In this document: positions 27,304-35,371 of the stretch, piece after piece | Layout: each line of letters opens with the position of its first letter | How positions within the stretch are numbered: position 1 is the first letter of the stretch | Assembly: GCF_000327065.1 (NCBI RefSeq) | Contig: NC_019936.1 | Coordinates: 806,001-870,000 of the forward strand | Length of the DNA stretch: 64,000 nucleotides | From: Stutzerimonas stutzeri RCH2 | GTDB taxonomy: Bacteria > Pseudomonadota > Gammaproteobacteria > Pseudomonadales > Pseudomonadaceae | Direction of reading: 5' to 3' | The notes under the pieces: model-generated | Databases searched by the model: none | What the model was told of the DNA's origin: nothing | The model's input: only the letters and a program-made list of their open reading frames with translations | Position numbers and translations under genes: made by a program

Positions 27304-28860
27304 TCAGGCATTGCTGCTGCAAAGTGCGACGTTCTCACGACCGTGTTGTTTGACCTTGTACATGGCGCGGTCCGCTGCGGTCAGCAGTTCGTCGAGGTTC
27401 TCGCCATCGACGGGGCACAGCGCGATGCCGATGCTGCATGACACTCGCTGCTCGCCGGCGTCAGTCGCGATGGGCAGGCTGACCGCCTGGAGCAGCTTGT
27501 GCCCGGCAGCTTCGGCATCCGCCGCACTGGCGATATCTCTGACCAGCACGACGAACTCGTCACCGCCGTAACGTGCCGCGGTGTCATACATGCGGATCAC
27601 CTGGCGCATCTGCTCGGCAACGCCGATCAATACCTGATCGCCCACTTCGTGACCGAAGCGATCATTGATGTCCTTGAAGCGATCGAGATCGACGACCATC
27701 ACGGCAAACGGCGTTCCGTGCCGCTGCAGGTACGCGTAGGCCTCGGCGAAACGGTCAGTCAGCAGCTGGCGGTTGGGCAGGCGGGTGAGCACGTCGTGCG
27801 TGGCCAGGTAGGTGGAGCGCTGATACTCGCGCTCAGCCGTCGCGATGGCGCGGTAGTGACGCACCAGCACTGCCGGTAGCAGCCCCAGTGCGGCGACGAG
27901 AATCAGCAGGATGGCCAGCGTCTCGCGGGTCAGTACGTCGGCCAGATGCAACTGTCGCTCGATCAGCAACGTGGTTGGCTGCGAACTGCTGCCGATCCCT
28001 ACCCGCGCCGTCAGGCGTGGCAGCAACAGACGGTCCAGCATGCCGGCTGGCATGGGTGTTGTCGTGAACAGCGAGCTCGATGCACCGACGCCGCTGTCGA
28101 GAAACGCCTCGATGCGCAGCTGCCCATCCCTATCAGTGGCAAGCACAGCGTTCCGCAATGCGTCGGTTCTCATCAGCAGCAGGGCAACCATGCTGCTACC
28201 GAAGAAGTTAGGGCCGGCGCTTGGATGAGGGGTTTCGGGACGACTTACCGCCTGGAGCAGGATGTAGGCGTCGCCGCCTTCGTACAGGGCGAATACCGGC
28301 GAGGCGACCGGTGCCGTGGTTTGCCGGCTACGGGCCAGCGCCTGGGACAGGTGGCCCACCGTCTCCAGTCGGACACCATAGATGGTGCTGGCTTGCACCA
28401 GCTTCGGATACATGAACAGCACCGGCCAGGTTTCGCTCAATGGCAGCGATGCCGTTGTCGGCTGCAGCGCCGGGCTGGGAAAGTCCTTGAGTCTGAAGTC
28501 GGCGCGCCAGCTGAGGCGTAGCAGTTCCTCGAAGGCGTATTGCTCGGCCAGGGGAACGCCACGTGCCACCTCCAGCATGTAAACCTGCGGGTATGCGGTG
28601 ACAACGGCCTCGGCATAGCGCGCGGCGGCTGCCTCGTCACTTTGATCGACCGCCTGCAGAAAGGCCGAGAAGCCTGCCAGGACTGCTTCGTTGGTATCGA
28701 GCTTGTTGCGTACCGCGGCGGAGATGTTCTGTACCTGCTGGGCGAAGCGGGCATCCCAGCGCTGAATTTCGGACACGAACAGCAGCTGAGCGGAAACACC
28801 GGCCAGCAGCAGGGACAACAGGATGAAGGCTGCAAAAGAGCGCCGGCGTTTGGTCAGCAT
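27304..28860 (-). CDS. Membrane diguanylate cyclase with CHASE-like sensor and GGDEF domain
   Basis: The 518-residue protein makes cyclic di-GMP. A first membrane helix (about 10-30), a periplasmic CHASE-like domain (about 35-300, with AYPQVYMLEVARGVPLAEQYAFEELL), a second helix near 310-335 and a GGDEF domain (about 355-515) are seen. The active-site loop ARYGGDEFVVL is intact, and an RMYD inhibitory site sits five residues before it, so product feedback is likely. The start at 28860 is favoured because GGGAGAAAG lies just upstream; a longer frame adds nine residues. The ligand of the sensor is unknown. Confidence 0.9.
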   Translation of the reverse strand: MLTKRRRSFAAFILLSLLLAGVSAQLLFVSEIQRWDARFAQQVQNISAAVRNKLDTNEAVLAGFSAFLQAVDQSDEAAAARYAEAVVTAYPQVYMLEVARGVPLAEQYAFEELLRLSWRADFRLKDFPSPALQPTTASLPLSETWPVLFMYPKLVQASTIYGVRLETVGHLSQALARSRQTTAPVASPVFALYEGGDAYILLQAVSRPETPHPSAGPNFFGSSMVALLLMRTDALRNAVLATDRDGQLRIEAFLDSGVGASSSLFTTTPMPAGMLDRLLLPRLTARVGIGSSSQPTTLLIERQLHLADVLTRETLAILLILVAALGLLPAVLVRHYRAIATAEREYQRSTYLATHDVLTRLPNRQLLTDRFAEAYAYLQRHGTPFAVMVVDLDRFKDINDRFGHEVGDQVLIGVAEQMRQVIRMYDTAARYGGDEFVVLVRDIASAADAEAAGHKLLQAVSLPIATDAGEQRVSCSIGIALCPVDGENLDELLTAADRAMYKVKQHGRENVALCSSNA

Positions 28861-29139
28861 CGATACTTTCTCCCGATGACTATGCACGGGTTCTTAGCCA
28901 ACCCCTGACGCCTGGTTGCATAGGCCGCCGGTGCGGGTGGCGCCGTGTTCTATCGGCACAACCGCTGGCGTCACGCCAAGCTAGCAAAACGCTATCCTGG
29001 GGTCTAGCAGTCGAGCGAAGTGCTATCAGGCACAGTTTTCGTGCCTCACGCACAAAGCAGGTGCTCCGAAGCAGACCATTTGATCCATTTCTTTTCCGTA
29101 AAAAGCCAAGTGGCTGATTCATAAGCGAATCATTCTGGT

Positions 29140-29153
29140 GGCACGCGTTCTGC
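29140..29153 (+). promoter_or_regulatory. Sigma-54 (-24/-12) promoter upstream of a decayed operon
   Basis: GTGGCACGCGTTCTGCA carries GG at 29140-29141 and GC at 29152-29153, exactly the 12-base spacing of the -24/-12 elements, with a near-consensus TGGCACG. It points at the oxygenase remnant starting at 29270. The 28861-29139 interval otherwise holds no gene that I can support. Confidence 0.6.
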
Positions 29154-29269
29154 ACTCTCCTCGACAGCCGCCCGTGTGCAAAGGACGGCGGCGTCGCGCA
29201 CACAGAAAAGCGCCCGCGCCATCGGCGAAGCGCTCAGGTTCAGTCTTGTGTTCGAGGAGTGCGTCATCC

Positions 29270-29383
29270 ATGACTCGGCAATACGTTCCCATCATCGACC
29301 TGGCGCCATGTTTCGCCGGCACGCCGGAAGGCAAAAACAGCAGGTCGCCACCGTATACGCCGCGTTCAGAGAGGCGAAAGCTG
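29270..29383 (+). pseudogene. Remnant of an isopenicillin-N-synthase-family oxygenase (first about 38 codons)
   Basis: The frame from the ATG at 29270 reads MTRQYVPIIDLAPCFAGTPE, the typical N-terminus of 2-oxoglutarate/Fe(II) oxygenases of the isopenicillin N synthase type. After an A5 run at 29333-29337 the family-like sequence continues in another frame (QQVATVYAAFREA, 29338-29376), which indicates a one-base frameshift. Nothing of the remaining 270 or so residues, including the iron ligands, is present. A strong GAGGAG ribosome site precedes it. It appears to be the beginning of a once-functional gene now joined to a permease fragment. Confidence 0.65.
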
Positions 29384-29567
29384 ATGGACATGATCGCCAA
29401 CTGGCTGGGCAACACACCGGACTTCGCCGTGCCCTTCGCCCTGGCGGCGCTGGGTCTGATCCTCACGGACCGCGCTGGCGTGCTGGCCCTCGGCGCCGCA
29501 GTACTTCGTGCTGATGACGCCCAGCGCCGTGACGCTGGCGGTGACGGCAATCAGCCCGGCGCGCTAG
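29384..29567 (+). pseudogene. Internally deleted ABC transporter permease (nucleobase/BMP type) remnant
   Basis: From the ATG at 29384 the translation runs MDMIANWLGNTPDFAVPFAL and on to AALGLILTDRAGVLALGA, the first helix region of BPD_transp_2 permeases that pair with BMP-type nucleoside binding proteins. At about 29491-29502 the sequence jumps in a different frame to PQYFVLMTPSAVTLAVTA, ending at TAG 29565-29567, which looks like the last helix of the same kind of permease. About 250 internal codons are missing. The deletion changed frame, so no complete product is made. The natural partners (binding protein, ATPase, second permease) are absent. Confidence 0.6.
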
Positions 29568-29611
29568 GTATTCCCTTTATCCGCGAGGAGCGCCGCTGAC
29601 GGCCCTGCGGC

Positions 29612-30016
29612 TTACTGCGCCTGGTTCTGGTTCTGGTTCTGGCTCTGGCTCTGGTCGCTGGAGCGGCAGGTGATCTCGGCATAGGGCTCGTCGGGCGAGT
29701 AGTCGCCGGGTACCCGCTCGGTGCGCTGGGTATTGGGTGCGACGCTGAACACCGGCGAGGCCGAGGTATCCGAGCGCGCATCGGCCGGCACGTGGAATTC
29801 GCAGGAAATCTGGCCGCCGGTGCGGTTCATCACCTTCACCGCACGCACCCCGAGCAGCTCGCCTTCGACGCCTTCGGACTTGGCCGGCACGCCCATGGGG
29901 CTGACCTCGACGTCCAGGCCGTTGAGGTGGGTGATGATTTCCGGCTGGGGTGTCTGCGCGATGGCAAGCGGAGCGCAAAGCGCCAGGCCGCAGGCAAGGA
30001 CAAGTTGTCTGGTCAT
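29612..30016 (-). CDS. Secreted hypothetical protein with Q/S/N repeat tail
   Basis: The 134-residue product has a signal peptide (QLVLACGLALCAPLAIAQT) and a mature region of about 110 residues with two cysteines (ISCEFHVP and EITCRSS) likely joined by a disulfide. The C-terminus is a run of alternating Gln with Ser or Asn (DQSQSQNQNQNQAQ). The start at 30016 (MTRQLV) follows GGAGGTTCCC, a strong ribosome site, so the upstream ATG five codons earlier is not used. I do not recognise the family. It is divergent from the SBP-GGDEF gene. Confidence 0.72.
   Translation of the reverse strand: MTRQLVLACGLALCAPLAIAQTPQPEIITHLNGLDVEVSPMGVPAKSEGVEGELLGVRAVKVMNRTGGQISCEFHVPADARSDTSASPVFSVAPNTQRTERVPGDYSPDEPYAEITCRSSDQSQSQNQNQNQAQ
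29621..29656. repeat. Six-copy hexanucleotide tandem repeat in a coding region
   Basis: Six consecutive units of CTGGTT or CTGGCT-like sequence encode the Gln-Ser/Asn tail of the secreted hypothetical protein. Because the unit is six bases, copy-number change would lengthen or shorten the tail without breaking the frame. Confidence 0.85.
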
Positions 30017-30229
30017 GGGAACCTCCGTCATTCGGTCACCTTTAGAAGGAGTCGAGGCCGGTCGGTTCGATGGCCGGACGAATCAATGATTGCAAATGAT
30101 GAGGCGCTGTCGCAGCGGTCGCTCGGCGCCTAATGGCACTTTGCCGTATTTCGCCTTGCCGTGCCGTTTCCGGCGTGTTGAACTGCTGGTACAGCCGATG
30201 TTGTGCGGTGCTGTTCGGGAGTGGCTCAC

Positions 30230-31636
30230 GTGGCTAGGTCTCTGTTCATCGGGTTGCTTGTGCTCTACGGCGGCATGGCTGTCGCTGCAGCCGATGCGAC
30301 TCTGGAACTGAGTGCGGCGGAGCGTGCCTGGTTGGCCGAGCGGGATTCGGTCAGCGTGTGCGTCGATCCCGACTGGCTGCCGTTCGAGATGCTCAATGCG
30401 CGCGGTGAGCACGAAGGTATTGCAGCGGACCTGTTGCGCCTGGTCGCCGAGCGGGCGGGCCTGCCGCTGCAGATAGTGCCTACCCGGGACTGGGATGCAT
30501 CGGTGGCCGCGTCCAAAGCTGGACGTTGCCAGTTGCTCAGCTTTCTCAATCAGACGCCCGAGCGGGATGCCTGGCTGATCTTCACCCGGCCGCTGTTCAC
30601 CGATGCCAACGTACTCATCGCCCGCGACGAACACCCCCATGTGGTGAATCTGTCGGCGCTCACCGGCGCAAGCGTGGCGTTGCCTTCCGGCACGTCGGTG
30701 GAGGAGCACATCCGACACGATTTCCCTCAGCTGCGCATCATTCGCAGCGAAACCGATGCTCAGGCGCTGATGATGGTCAGCGAAGGCAAGGCCGATCTGA
30801 CCATCCGCTCGCTGACCGTGGCGGCCTACACCATTCGTCACGACGGCTGGTTGAATCTCAAGATCGCCGGCCAGGTCAGCGGCTTCGACAACCAGTTTCG
30901 TATCGGCGTGCTGAACAGCGAACCGCTGCTACGCGACATTCTCGACAAGGCCATCGCGACGGTCACGCCAGTGGAGCTCAATCAGATCGCCAACCGTCAC
31001 GTGCCGATTCGCGTCGAGACGGCGACGGACTATCGGCTGGTCGTGCAGATGGTGGTGGTGTTCTCGGTGGTATTGCTGACCAGCCTGTTCTGGATCGGGC
31101 GCCTGCGCCGGCTCAACGAGCAGCTGCAGATCAAGTCGCAGACCGACTCGCTGACCGGCCTGGCCAATCGTTCGGCACTCGACGGGCGCTTCGCGGTGGC
31201 GTTGGAGCAGGCCCGGCGGTATCACCGGCCCCTGTCGATCGTCATGCTGGATATCGACCATTTCAAACGCATCAACGATGAATTCGGTCACCAGATGGGC
31301 GACCGCGTGCTGCGCGAAATCGCCGGGCTGCTGCAGAGCTGTCTGCGCGGCACCGATGCGGTAGGGCGTTGGGGCGGCGAGGAGTTTCTCGTGCTGTGTC
31401 CGGAAACCAACGGACTGCAGGCCGAGGTGTTTGCCGAGCGTATCTGTGAGCAGGTGCGGGCGTTTCCCTTCAGCACCGGTCAGCGCCAGAGCCTCAGCGC
31501 CGGGGTGGCCGAGCTGATCCCGGCGGACACCACCGACAGCCTGCTGCGGCGTGCCGATGCCGCGCTGTATCGGGCCAAGCGTGGCGGGCGCGACCGGGTC
31601 TGTCTGGATGTGCCCGCCGAGCAGGGTGAGGCGTGA
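30230..31636 (+). CDS. Diguanylate cyclase with periplasmic solute-binding (SBP_bac_3) sensor
   Basis: The 468-residue protein has a signal/anchor at the N-terminus, then a single type-3 solute-binding domain (about 25-255: VCVDPDWLPFEMLNARGEHEGIAADLLR; DLTIRSLTVAAYTIR), a membrane helix (VVQMVVVFSVVLLTSLFWIG) and a GGDEF domain (about 300-455). The catalytic loop is RWGGEEFLVL, an active GGEEF form, with the RGTD inhibitory site five residues earlier. It should turn a periplasmic amino-acid-like ligand into a c-di-GMP signal. The GTG at 30230 has GGGAG eight bases upstream; a GTG nine codons earlier is the alternative. Confidence 0.87.
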   Translation: MARSLFIGLLVLYGGMAVAAADATLELSAAERAWLAERDSVSVCVDPDWLPFEMLNARGEHEGIAADLLRLVAERAGLPLQIVPTRDWDASVAASKAGRCQLLSFLNQTPERDAWLIFTRPLFTDANVLIARDEHPHVVNLSALTGASVALPSGTSVEEHIRHDFPQLRIIRSETDAQALMMVSEGKADLTIRSLTVAAYTIRHDGWLNLKIAGQVSGFDNQFRIGVLNSEPLLRDILDKAIATVTPVELNQIANRHVPIRVETATDYRLVVQMVVVFSVVLLTSLFWIGRLRRLNEQLQIKSQTDSLTGLANRSALDGRFAVALEQARRYHRPLSIVMLDIDHFKRINDEFGHQMGDRVLREIAGLLQSCLRGTDAVGRWGGEEFLVLCPETNGLQAEVFAERICEQVRAFPFSTGQRQSLSAGVAELIPADTTDSLLRRADAALYRAKRGGRDRVCLDVPAEQGEA

Positions 31637-31639
31637 TGC

Positions 31640-32467
31640 TCAGTGCTTGCCGGGCTTGCGCAGCCTGACGTAGAGATCCTTGCCACCCGTGGCGCTGCTG
31701 CCACGGGACTCCAGGTCGAAGCGCTTGGGCTGGTTGGCGATCAGCTCGCTGAGCTTCTTGCAGCCGTACAACCGTGGATCGAAGGCGGGACGCAGCTTGC
31801 TGATGTTCTGTCCGAGCGTGCCGAGCTGGATCCAGTCATCTTCTTCGGACAGGTCGTCGAGCACCTTGGCAATGAAGTCCACCGGCACCTGCTGGCAGTT
31901 GATCGCATCACCCTTGTCGCTGGTGCGCACGGGCTTGCTACTGGCTTCCTCGACCTGAGCTGCAGCGACAAGCTTCTCCGGCGAGGGGGCTTCGACGGCC
32001 TTCGGTGCATCGGCGCGCAGGATCTCGGTGTAGATGAACTTGTCGCAGGCCGAGACGAACGGCGAGGGCGTCTTCTGCTCGCCGAAGCCGTACACCGTCA
32101 GGCCTTCCTCGCGGATGCGCGCCGCCAGGCGGGTGAAGTCGCTGTCACTGGAAACCAGGCAGAAACCGTCGAAGCGTCGGGTGTAGAGCAAATCCATGGC
32201 ATCGATGATCAGCGAGCTGTCGGTGGCGTTCTTGCCCGAGGTATAGGCGAACTGCTGGATTGGCTGGATCGAATAGTCGAGCAGGACCTTCTTCCAGCTG
32301 CCCAGGTTGGGTTTGGTCCAGTCGCCGTAGATGCGCTTGACGCTGGCGACGCCATACTTGGCGATCTCCTCGAACAGCCCCTCGACGATGGCGGCGGGCG
32401 CGTTGTCGGCATCGATCAGAACCGCGAGGTGCTTCTGCTTGTTCGAACTGCTGGGCTTGCTGGCCAT
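31640..32467 (-). CDS. NYN-domain (PIN-like) RNase with OST-HTH/LOTUS domain
   Basis: The 275-residue protein has an N-terminal NYN domain (about 12-150) with acidic active-site residues in AVLIDADNAPA (Asp19, Asp21), DSSLIIDAMDLLY and LVSSDSDFTRLA, as in the LabA/MARF1 families of PIN-like nucleases. A linker of about 50 residues leads to a C-terminal winged OST-HTH/LOTUS domain (about 190-265, DFIAKVLDDLSEEDDWIQLGTLGQ). The combination suggests an RNA-targeting nuclease whose RNA partner is unknown. The start at 32467 (MASKPSSSNK) is preferred to one 11 codons upstream. It converges with the SBP-GGDEF gene. Confidence 0.88.
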   Translation of the reverse strand: MASKPSSSNKQKHLAVLIDADNAPAAIVEGLFEEIAKYGVASVKRIYGDWTKPNLGSWKKVLLDYSIQPIQQFAYTSGKNATDSSLIIDAMDLLYTRRFDGFCLVSSDSDFTRLAARIREEGLTVYGFGEQKTPSPFVSACDKFIYTEILRADAPKAVEAPSPEKLVAAAQVEEASSKPVRTSDKGDAINCQQVPVDFIAKVLDDLSEEDDWIQLGTLGQNISKLRPAFDPRLYGCKKLSELIANQPKRFDLESRGSSATGGKDLYVRLRKPGKH

Positions 32468-32602
32468 GCTTCTTCCCTGGACGTGAGATCGTCCGACCAT
32501 AACGCCGACAGCCGTGCCCTGGCCATAGCGGCTTTCGGTCAGGCATGCCGAACGCGGCGGGCTCGGTTAGCATTCGCGCCTTTGAACACAGGGATTGACG
32601 GC

Positions 32603-33331
32603 ATGGAACAGCGCGGCACGCTGAAAAGCTGGAACGACCAGAAGGGCTTTGGCTTCATTCGCCCCGAGCAGGGCGGTGAGGATGTGTTTGCGCATATCTC
32701 GGCGGTGCATGGCGAACGGCGGCCGCTGGTGGGCGATCGGGTGCTGTATGTGGCCGGGCGCGATCCACAGGGACGACTACGCGCCGAGCATCTGCGGCTG
32801 GATGCGCCAATGACGCTGGACCAGCCTTCGATTCGCCAGCGCCCGGGCAGCCCGCGGCAGAGCACCGAGCAGCAGGCTCGCCCACGCGCGTCCGGGCGAG
32901 CCGCTGGAAAGCCTGCGCGTCAGCTGGTCGCCGGTAACATTCAGCAGCTTCCGCTCAAGCTGGTGCTGTTCGCGCTGCTGTGCCTGCTGCCGCTGGCGGG
33001 TAGCCTTTACCGGTTGGGCACGGCGCTGCCGCTGGCGGTCTATGCCGTCGCCAGCCTGCTGACCTTCTTTCTCTACTGGCGCGACAAGCACAGCGCGCTG
33101 AAGGATCGCTGGCGCACGCCGGAAACCACGCTGCATTTCTTCGAGCTGGCGGGCGGCTGGCCGGGCGCGCTGGTGGCGCAGCAGGTCTTTCGCCACAAGA
33201 CCCGCAAACTGAGCTATCAGCTGGCGTTCTGGCTGATCGTGGTGCTGCACCAGGCGTTCTGGATCGATCTGCTGTTCATCGGCAGTGGTTTTACCCGCGA
33301 GCGCCTGGACTGGCTGCTGCGGCTGCTCTGA
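32603..33331 (+). CDS. Cold-shock domain fused to DUF1294 membrane domain
   Basis: The 242-residue protein has a cold-shock domain at residues 1-68 with the RNP1-like GFGFIRPEQGGEDVFAHIS, a basic, disordered linker (RPGSPRQSTEQQARPRASGR and following), and a DUF1294 domain with about four membrane helices (LKLVLFALLCLLPLAGSLY, ALPLAVYAVASLLTFFLYW, FWLIVVLHQAFWIDLLF). DUF1294 has the conserved RTPETTLHFFELAGGWPGALVAQQ. The fusion is common in Pseudomonas and implies nucleic-acid binding next to the membrane, but the role is unknown. Its 3' end lies at a perfect hairpin. Confidence 0.9.
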   Translation: MEQRGTLKSWNDQKGFGFIRPEQGGEDVFAHISAVHGERRPLVGDRVLYVAGRDPQGRLRAEHLRLDAPMTLDQPSIRQRPGSPRQSTEQQARPRASGRAAGKPARQLVAGNIQQLPLKLVLFALLCLLPLAGSLYRLGTALPLAVYAVASLLTFFLYWRDKHSALKDRWRTPETTLHFFELAGGWPGALVAQQVFRHKTRKLSYQLAFWLIVVLHQAFWIDLLFIGSGFTRERLDWLLRLL

Positions 33332-33335
33332 AACG

Positions 33336-33363
33336 CGAAAGCCCGGCAAATGCCGGGCTTTCG
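33336..33363. terminator. Bidirectional intrinsic terminator
   Basis: A perfect 13-bp palindrome, CGAAAGCCCGGCA (33336-33348) and TGCCGGGCTTTCG (33351-33363), with an AA loop lies between convergent genes. AAAG/CTTT at its base gives a short T-stretch on both strands. Confidence 0.88.
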
Positions 33364-33378
33364 AACGAGCATCTCGGC

Positions 33379-33723
33379 TCAGACCTTCTTGACGAACTCG
33401 GACTTGAGCTTCATCGCGCCGATGCCGTCGATCTTGCAATCGATATCGTGGTCGCCATCGCACAGGCGGATGTTCTTCACCTTGGTGCCGACCTTGACCA
33501 CCAGCGACGAGCCCTTGACCTTGAGGTCCTTGATCACGCTGACCGTGTCGCCGTCCTGCAGGGTGTTGCCCACGGCATCCTTGATCACCTTGTCGTTCTC
33601 GCCAGCGGCCGCGGCGCTTTCGCTGGCGGACCACTCATGGGCGCACTCGGGGCAGACCAGCATCTGGCCGTCCTCGTAGGTGTATTCGGAGTTGCATTTG
33701 GGGCAGGGCGGCAAGGTGCTCAC
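33379..33723 (-). CDS. yjdM: YjdM/PhnA-like zinc-ribbon protein
   Basis: The 114-residue protein has an N-terminal zinc ribbon ([27 protein letters not shown]: two CxxC pairs) and a C-terminal SH3-like PhnA domain ([29 protein letters not shown], ending [10 protein letters not shown]). It is the family formerly called PhnA, now YjdM; the name was once linked to phosphonate use, but activity of this type is unproven. The GTG at 33723 gives the family start STLPPCPKC and follows AAGGACC. An ATG 36 codons earlier would lie in the poorly coding gap. It ends at the shared terminator. Confidence 0.92.
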   Translation of the reverse strand: MSTLPPCPKCNSEYTYEDGQMLVCPECAHEWSASESAAAAGENDKVIKDAVGNTLQDGDTVSVIKDLKVKGSSLVVKVGTKVKNIRLCDGDHDIDCKIDGIGAMKLKSEFVKKV

Positions 33724-33841
33724 GGCAGGTCCTTCAATGGGAAATTGCGGAAAGCCGTGCATTGTATAAGGTTTTGTTACAAATTTGGGGCCGGCGTGGA
33801 ATCCAGGCTGGCCAGATTCCACGTGGTTCACGGAGTAGCGC

Positions 33842-34345
33842 TTACTTCACGGCGGTGAGGCGCTCGTTGCCAGCGCGCAGCTCGCTGTAGCGATGTTCCA
33901 GTTCGCGGCGGATTTCGCGGCGCTGGTAGGCCTGGGCGAAACGACGCTGCTGCTCGGCAGTTTTCGGGTTCAGCGGCGGCACTGGCACCGGTTTGCCGTC
34001 TTCGCCGAGGGCGACCATGGTGAAGAAGCAGCTGTTGGTATGGCGCACGGTCTTCTCGCGAATGTCTTCGGTGACGACCTTGATGCCGATCTCCATCGAT
34101 GTGGTGCCGGTGTAGTTGACCGAGGCGAGGAAGGTCACCAGTTCGCCGACATGCACCGGCTGGCGGAACACAACCTGGTCCACCGAGAGGGTAACGACAT
34201 ATTGCCCGGCGTAGCGACTGGCGCAGGCATAGGCGACTTCGTCGAGATACTTGAGCAGCGTGCCGCCATGTACGTTGCCGGAAAAATTGGCTTTATCCGG
34301 CGTCATCAGCACGGTCATGGTCAGCTCTGCATGTCCATCTAGCAT
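33842..34345 (-). CDS. Acyl-CoA thioesterase, hotdog fold (YciA/acyl-CoA hydrolase type)
   Basis: The 167-residue cytosolic enzyme hydrolyses acyl-CoA thioesters. The hotdog core appears as [34 protein letters not shown], with the family's Asn and Asp/Glu catalytic positions, and [41 protein letters not shown] charged C-terminal tail (about 130-167) is typical of the group. The start at 34345 ([10 protein letters not shown]) fits the usual N-terminus; an upstream frame adds 54 residues of poor character. It lies between yjdM (same strand) and the cytochrome gene (divergent). Confidence 0.9.
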   Translation of the reverse strand: MLDGHAELTMTVLMTPDKANFSGNVHGGTLLKYLDEVAYACASRYAGQYVVTLSVDQVVFRQPVHVGELVTFLASVNYTGTTSMEIGIKVVTEDIREKTVRHTNSCFFTMVALGEDGKPVPVPPLNPKTAEQQRRFAQAYQRREIRRELEHRYSELRAGNERLTAVK

Positions 34346-34684
34346 GGGGGTTACGGCTCCTCGGTGATCAAGGGTTGCTACTTTAGTCGAATGCCTCCCG
34401 TCTGTCTGGTGAAACCAGCAAAGCGCTTCATCAAAATTTTCTATCGTCAATGCGGCAAAGGCGCGCACTTGTGTCATTTGGCTGAATAAGCCGGTGCTAC
34501 GACACAAATATCATCGTATCGAGAATGCCTCTGACGGGCTTTTGTGATGCTCATCACGGAAGTCCGGCGTTGCGCTCATCAGGCAGCACTTTTGTTGACT
34601 TGTGCCGGGGTCCTGCCCCGCCACGCTTCCTATAGTCGGCGCCCGCGACGCTCCATTGGCCAACTCCAGACACGGATGATCCTC

Positions 34685-35371
34685 ATGCGCACGCTTGTTC
34701 TTGCTCTGCTCGCCTGCTTCGTCCCGCTTGCCCATGCCAGCGAAGAGGCGATGGAGCGATTCAACTATCTGATGGCCGATGAACAGCGGCGTGAGCAGGC
34801 CAGCCTGGCCGGTCAGGAACGCGCCGTGTTCTGCTCGTACTGCCACGGCGAAACCGGCAACAGCAAGCGCAAGCACATCCCCAATCTCGCCGGGCAGAAT
34901 CCGCTGTACCTGTTCCACTCCTTCGAGAAGTTCGCCAGTGGCGAACGCGTCGATTTCGTCATGTCCAAGCTGGCGCAGAATCTCAGCATGGAGGAGCGGG
35001 TGAACATCGCGGTGTACTTCAGCCAGCAGAAGGTCAATCCGCCAGAGGGCGCACCGAACCTGGCGTTGCACAAAAGCGGCGAGAAGATCTTCAAGACCAC
35101 CTGTACCGGCTGCCACGGTGCACATGCCGAAGGCATGGAAACCATGCCGCGGCTGGCCGGCCAGCCCGACGAGTACATCCGCAAGGCGCTGACGCGCTTC
35201 CGCGAGAACGACCCCAGCCGTGCCGGTTCGGTGATGATTGGCGTCGCCAGCCACCTGTCCGCAGCGGATGTCGAGGCGCTGGCGGCCTACCTGTCGCACC
35301 TCAAGCTGACCCCGGCCGAGGAAATGGCCAACATCAACCGCCTGCGCAAGACCACTGCCGCCGCTCAGTAA
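34685..35371 (+). CDS. Diheme cytochrome c (c4-like)
   Basis: The 228-residue periplasmic electron carrier has a signal peptide (LALLACFVPLAHASE) and two c-type heme motifs, CSYCH (Cys50, Cys53, His54) and CTGCH (Cys140, Cys143, His144), each in one half of a duplicated c4-like fold (YLFHSFEKFASGERVDF; YIRKALTRFRENDPSRAGS). Unlike standard c4, the N-terminal part carries about 30 residues before the first heme, with a charged MERFNYLMADEQRREQ stretch. The ATG at 34685 is one of two in-frame starts (the other at 34676). It overlaps the convergent codA stop by seven bases. Its redox partner is unknown; a terminal oxidase or denitrification enzyme is plausible. Confidence 0.9.
   Translation: MRTLVLALLACFVPLAHASEEAMERFNYLMADEQRREQASLAGQERAVFCSYCHGETGNSKRKHIPNLAGQNPLYLFHSFEKFASGERVDFVMSKLAQNLSMEERVNIAVYFSQQKVNPPEGAPNLALHKSGEKIFKTTCTGCHGAHAEGMETMPRLAGQPDEYIRKALTRFRENDPSRAGSVMIGVASHLSAADVEALAAYLSHLKLTPAEEMANINRLRKTTAAAQ

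Noticed and set aside
29138..29599. A single intact 153-codon hypothetical gene
   Set aside because: The frame joins pieces resembling two unrelated families and changes frame inside both, so remnants of decayed genes explain it better.
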